Of a DNA stretch of 64,000 nucleotides, positions 61,241 to 64,000 are shown in pieces. The DNA comes from Acanthochromis polyacanthus (taxonomy: Eukaryota; Chordata; Actinopteri; Pomacentridae), in contig NC_067123.1 in the NCBI RefSeq assembly GCF_021347895.1, positions 3,736,149 to 3,800,148 of the forward strand. The letters are read 5' to 3'. The notes under the pieces were generated by a model. It saw only the letters and a list, made by a program, of their open reading frames with translations. It ran no database searches and was not told the DNA's origin. Every line of letters starts with the position of its first letter. Within the stretch, counting starts at the first letter, position 1. The position numbers were made by a program, and so were the translations under genes.

Positions 61241-61255
61241 TCTCTGTTTCTTCAG

Positions 61256-62093
61256 GTTCCTTCAGGCTCCACCAGTCTTCTCTCCAGTAGTTGAGCTGGA
61301 ATCAGAGGACATCATGAGTTCGGGCTACAGCAGCCTGAGCACCAAACTGTCCTTTAAGAGCTCGTCTCCTCCCAGAGAAGACGAATCCAAGCAGCGCTTC
61401 CGGAAAGTTTCTCTGGTCAGCGACGGCGATGACCCTCAGGACACGGTGGACTTTAATAAAACAGAGTCTGAACCAGAGTTCAGGTGGAAGAACCGATTCG
61501 AGGGAGTGACTCAGTTCAGAGCCAGCAGAGACCAGGATTTCTCTGGTCCACCTGAAGCAATCCTACACCTGAGCTCCTCCTCCTCCTTTGCAGAGCAACA
61601 TGTGAGCCAGGAGGGGAGGAGCTCTGAAGGCTGGGAGGAGCCAGCAGGTGAAACAGGAGCTCCGATAGAAGCAGCAGCAGCTCAGAGGATCAGCGACCGA
61701 CCGGAGACGCAGCAGCTTCCAGAGGAGTCAGAGTTCAGCGGAGTGTTCAAGGCCACGCTGGTGGAGCTGGTCTCTGATCCTGCAGCTCCTCCGGCCTCCC
61801 CCGAAGAAGAAGAGGAAGAGTCCCCCATCCAGAGCGACATGGACAGCCTGGTGGACACCCTGAGGAGCATGGGACCCTCCATGAGGCCGAGGACCACCAA
61901 CGCCGTCCGGCCGGCCCCCCCTCAGCTCATGTCCTCGCTGCCCCCCATCGTGGAAGACGCTCCGAGTCCCGTCAGCGCTGATGCTCCGGACGGGAAGAAG
62001 GTCCTGAACGGACTGTACGCCCTGCCGGCTGACCTGGGACTCAGAGCCCCCAGAGAGTCCAGGTCTCCTCTGGAGCTCATGAAGCAGAGCCAG
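61256..62093 (+). CDS. Exon 5 of the CRYBG-family-like gene
   Basis: Acceptor TGTTTCTTCAG|G at 61255/61256 and donor AGCCAG|GTATTT with GT at 62094. The first base completes an arginine with the AG of exon 4; 279 codons follow without a stop and end in phase 0. An alternative AG ten bases downstream leads to a stop. Motifs in order: FSPVVELESEDIMSSGYSSL, KNRFEGVTQFRASRDQDFS, FKATLVELVSDP, a Glu run, DMDSLVDTLRSMGPSMRPR, SSLPPIVEDAPSPVS, LYALPADLGLR and SPLELMKQSQ. The layout of a DM(D/E)-helix, a PPI-E-D motif and an SPLELMK/SPALHLM-like motif resembles, from memory, the segment before the Greek-key domains of CRYBG (AIM1) proteins. That is the basis of the family call; which CRYBG paralogue is open (CRYBG1 or CRYBG2 type). 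Confidence 0.7.
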
Positions 62094-63017
62094 GTATTTA
62101 TCCAGACTCCTGCAGCGTTTGCTTTGTGGAGATTCATCATGTATGAGCAGGAAAACCCCCACGCTGGTCATAAACATAAAGGCATGCAGCTGTGCATCCG
62201 CTGGAAAAATATGTGGAATATGGTCCTGTTTTTGGGTTTAGAAAATCTGTTTGATCATAGAAAAACTGTCTTTTCATTTAGACAGTCATTTATCATCCTG
62301 CAGTTGTATCTGCTCTGATCGTTCATGTTTTTATTAAAGAATGGCTCATATTTTACTAATTCTGCCAGAGTATGCAACTTAGGAGCACAGCTGTATGTTC
62401 ATATTACTGCAGTCTCTGTTGTAGGAGTTTATATGATAGATAAAGGTGCTTTAAGGGGATTTTCAGAGTTGCAGCAGGAGTTTGCAAATCTAATAACTCA
62501 TCATTTAAATCGAGATGACAAGAAGTCGGTCAGAAAACTGCTGCACTAAATTTAAAAGAAGTTGCTTGTTTGGTTGTTCGAGAAAATTCTTTGCCGATTC
62601 TAACAAAATGCAATTTTAAATGCAAATTTTCAAACTTGTCAACATTACAGATGAAATTCCAATAATCTAAAGTATATTATGGTGAAATTAGGAATCTCAA
62701 ACCACAACTAGATATGTGCATTAAAAGCTGCTGCACTTGATTAAAACCGACAAAAAGAACAGAATTTACAACAAGATTTAGAAAACCTATTTTCATTAAT
62801 GAGCTATGGTTGAAGCAATTTTTTTAAAAAGCATTTTTTTGCAAAGAAATTGCAGCTAGATCTGACAGCACACTTTTAAATGCACATTTTTCATATCTGT
62901 CAGGGTTAGAAATTAATTTGAATTAATCTAAAGTGTGCATTAAAAGTGCTGCACTCAATAAAAAAGACACAATAAAATGAAACCGAATGTTGAAAAGGGT
63001 TAAGAAAACATAAGTTT
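62094..63017. other. Start of intron 5
   Basis: Contains a diverged direct duplication (GTGCATTAAAAGCTGCTGCA near 62716 against GTGCATTAAAAGTGCTGCA near 62935). An open frame at 62325-62549 has no supported splice or homology context. Confidence 0.45.
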
Positions 63018-63214
63018 CAGGGTTCTCACCAGGATTTTTTTTCAGCGTAACGGCAGGTCCTCCTGCACGCGCAATAGACGGGAACGGGTCAATCGACAGG
63101 AAAGTACGGCTGAGGTGGGGAGACATAAATTAACCTAGATAGGCACCCAGTTGATAAAAACAAACGCACATGGCGTTATCTGTCAAAATAACAGCGCAGC
63201 GGCCCTAATCACAG

Positions 63215-63521
63215 TGTTAAACCTTCCTGTTCGGCCCCGACCGTGGTCAGGAAGCCCGGGGTTAACCCCCTTCACTTCCTCAGCAGCCGTAGAGGCAAAG
63301 ACACAGGATCCCAGCCGTATCGAAGAACACTGCAGCCTTTATTGTCTATAAACAGTGGCTGAACCGCACAGTACCGCCAACCCAGAAACTACACACCTTC
63401 TGTCCTCCTCCGACTGCACCGACTGCCGTCTCTCTCACTAGCTCTCCCCCTCCCTCCCCCTCCCTCCCACACACACACGCTGCTCTCTCTCCCTCTCTCA
63501 TGACGGAGCCACACACTCTCA
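63215..63521 (-). mobile_element. Probable solo LTR nested in the TIR element
   Basis: 307 bp bounded by TG and CA. On the minus strand it starts TGAGAGTGTGTGGCTCC, has an AATAAA signal (TTTATT at 63338-63343 on +) with TTTATAG just upstream, and ends GGTTTAACA. Flanking hexamers are TCACAG (63209-63214) and TAACAG (63522-63527), one mismatch apart. Without it the flanks join to a copy of GCGGCCCTAATCATAGCATAA at 63553-63573. No internal retroviral genes are present. Confidence 0.6.
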
Positions 63522-63621
63522 TAACAGCGTAATCTTTGAAATGCGCTGGCGTAGCGGCCCTAATCATAGCATAATCTTTTAAACTGAGCGTAACGGGCCC
63601 TTAAGATTGCATAACGGCCCA

Positions 63622-63937
63622 TTAGACAGCGTAACGGGGCCGTTAGACAGCGTAACGGGGCCGTTATGACAGCGTAACGGGGCCGTTAGGACAGCGTAAC
63701 GGGGCCGTTATGACAGCGTAACGGGGCCGTTATGACAGCGTAACGGGGCCGTTATGACAGCGTAACGGGGCCGTTATGACAGCGTAACGGGGCCGTTATG
63801 ACAGCGTAACGGGGCCGTTATGACAGCGTAACGGGGCCGTTATGACAGCGTAACGGGGCCGTTATGACAGCGTAACGGGGCCGTTATGACAGCGTAACGG
63901 GGCCGTTATGACAGCGTAACGGGGCCGTTACGCTGAA
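63622..63937. repeat. 22-bp array of the element's own end motif
   Basis: About 14 units of GACAGCGTAACGGGGCCGTT plus AT. Each contains the inverted pair TAACGG-GG-CCGTTA. CAGCGTAACGG is also the inner part of the terminal inverted repeat. Confidence 0.9.
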
Positions 63938-64000
63938 ATGCGCTGGCGAGAACCCTGAGTTTATTAGCTTTTTGAAGGTTCAACCAAACCGCAAACTTGC

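Larger units (their letters stand above)
63018..63957. mobile_element. 940-bp element with terminal inverted repeats, class uncertain
   Basis: Left end CAGGGTTCTCACCAGG, then TTTCAGCGTAACGG. The right end, complemented, reads CAGGGTTCTCGCCAGC and then TTTCAGCGTAACGG, so inverted repeats run over about 35 bp. Direct AGTTT flanks both sides (63013-63017 and 63958-63962), a possible 5-bp target duplication. CAGGG ends suggest a hAT-like element, but hAT normally makes 8-bp duplications. There is no transposase frame. It contains an array of its own end motif and a nested LTR. Confidence 0.75.

Noticed and set aside
61266..62093. Alternative exon 5 start ten bases downstream (CCTTCAG|GCTCC)
   Set aside because: Joined to the phase left by exon 4, it meets a TAG after a few codons.
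62325..62549. 74-codon frame downstream of exon 5
   Set aside because: Not bordered by acceptor and donor in the phase set by exon 5, and overlaps intronic duplication.
63622..63937. Regular short repeats resembling a CRISPR array
   Set aside because: Units are contiguous with no unique spacers, and the context is a eukaryotic transposon.

Overview
The window looks like a vertebrate nuclear genome, most likely a ray-finned (teleost) fish. The reasons are widely spaced short exons with GT-AG borders, a Rex3/RTE-like LINE remnant ending in a GATG run, an apparently complete Tc1-type transposon with long terminal repeats, piggyBac-like and hAT-like non-autonomous elements, and very rich microsatellite and minisatellite content. 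No bacterial, phage, CRISPR or RNA-gene features were found.

One protein-coding gene on the + strand spans roughly 9.1 kb to beyond the right edge. A GC-rich, TATA-less start region (8931-9109) leads into exon 1 (9110-9327). Exon 2 (28551-28656), exon 3 (35860-35990), a giant repetitive exon 4 (37554-42269) and exon 5 (61256-62093) follow, and their splice phases are compatible. The protein is lysine-rich and acidic at its N-terminus, with a long low-complexity disordered middle. Exon 5 carries short motifs that I associate, from memory, with the region before the Greek-key domains in the CRYBG (AIM1) family of beta/gamma-crystallin-domain proteins. The Greek-key domains themselves would lie outside the window, so the family call is tentative. 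Exon 4 encodes about fifteen copies of a charged repeat, but its reading frame is broken repeatedly between 37.55 and 41.2 kb and is clean only from about 41.2 kb to its donor.

Region by region: 0-8.9 kb is upstream flank with an AT-rich dispersed repeat present in both orientations and split by the LINE. 9.3-28.5 kb is intron 1, with a Tc1 element (13980-15614) inside a 67-bp array, then long T/G-rich arrays, an 83-bp array with a trimeric higher order, and a 1.7-kb 19-bp array. 28.7-35.9 kb is intron 2, again mostly T/G-rich arrays. A roughly 300-bp inverted repeat (35315-35615 / 37102-37425) brackets exon 3. 42.3-61.3 kb is intron 4, with a piggyBac-like MITE, a 22-bp array, a 40-bp array, a 1.75-kb 21-bp array flanked by opposite-orientation relatives, an 82-bp micro-MITE with an empty-site paralogue, and an ATCATTTT block just before exon 5. 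62.1-64 kb is intron 5, holding a 940-bp element with terminal inverted repeats whose end motif is amplified inside it and into which a solo LTR is nested.

Most long open frames in the window are by-products of arrays whose units lack stop codons, not genes. The main points of interest are how far satellite-like arrays dominate the introns of one gene, their consistent strand orientation with a local reversal near 56-59 kb, the inverted repeat around exon 3, and the decayed or mis-assembled giant exon.
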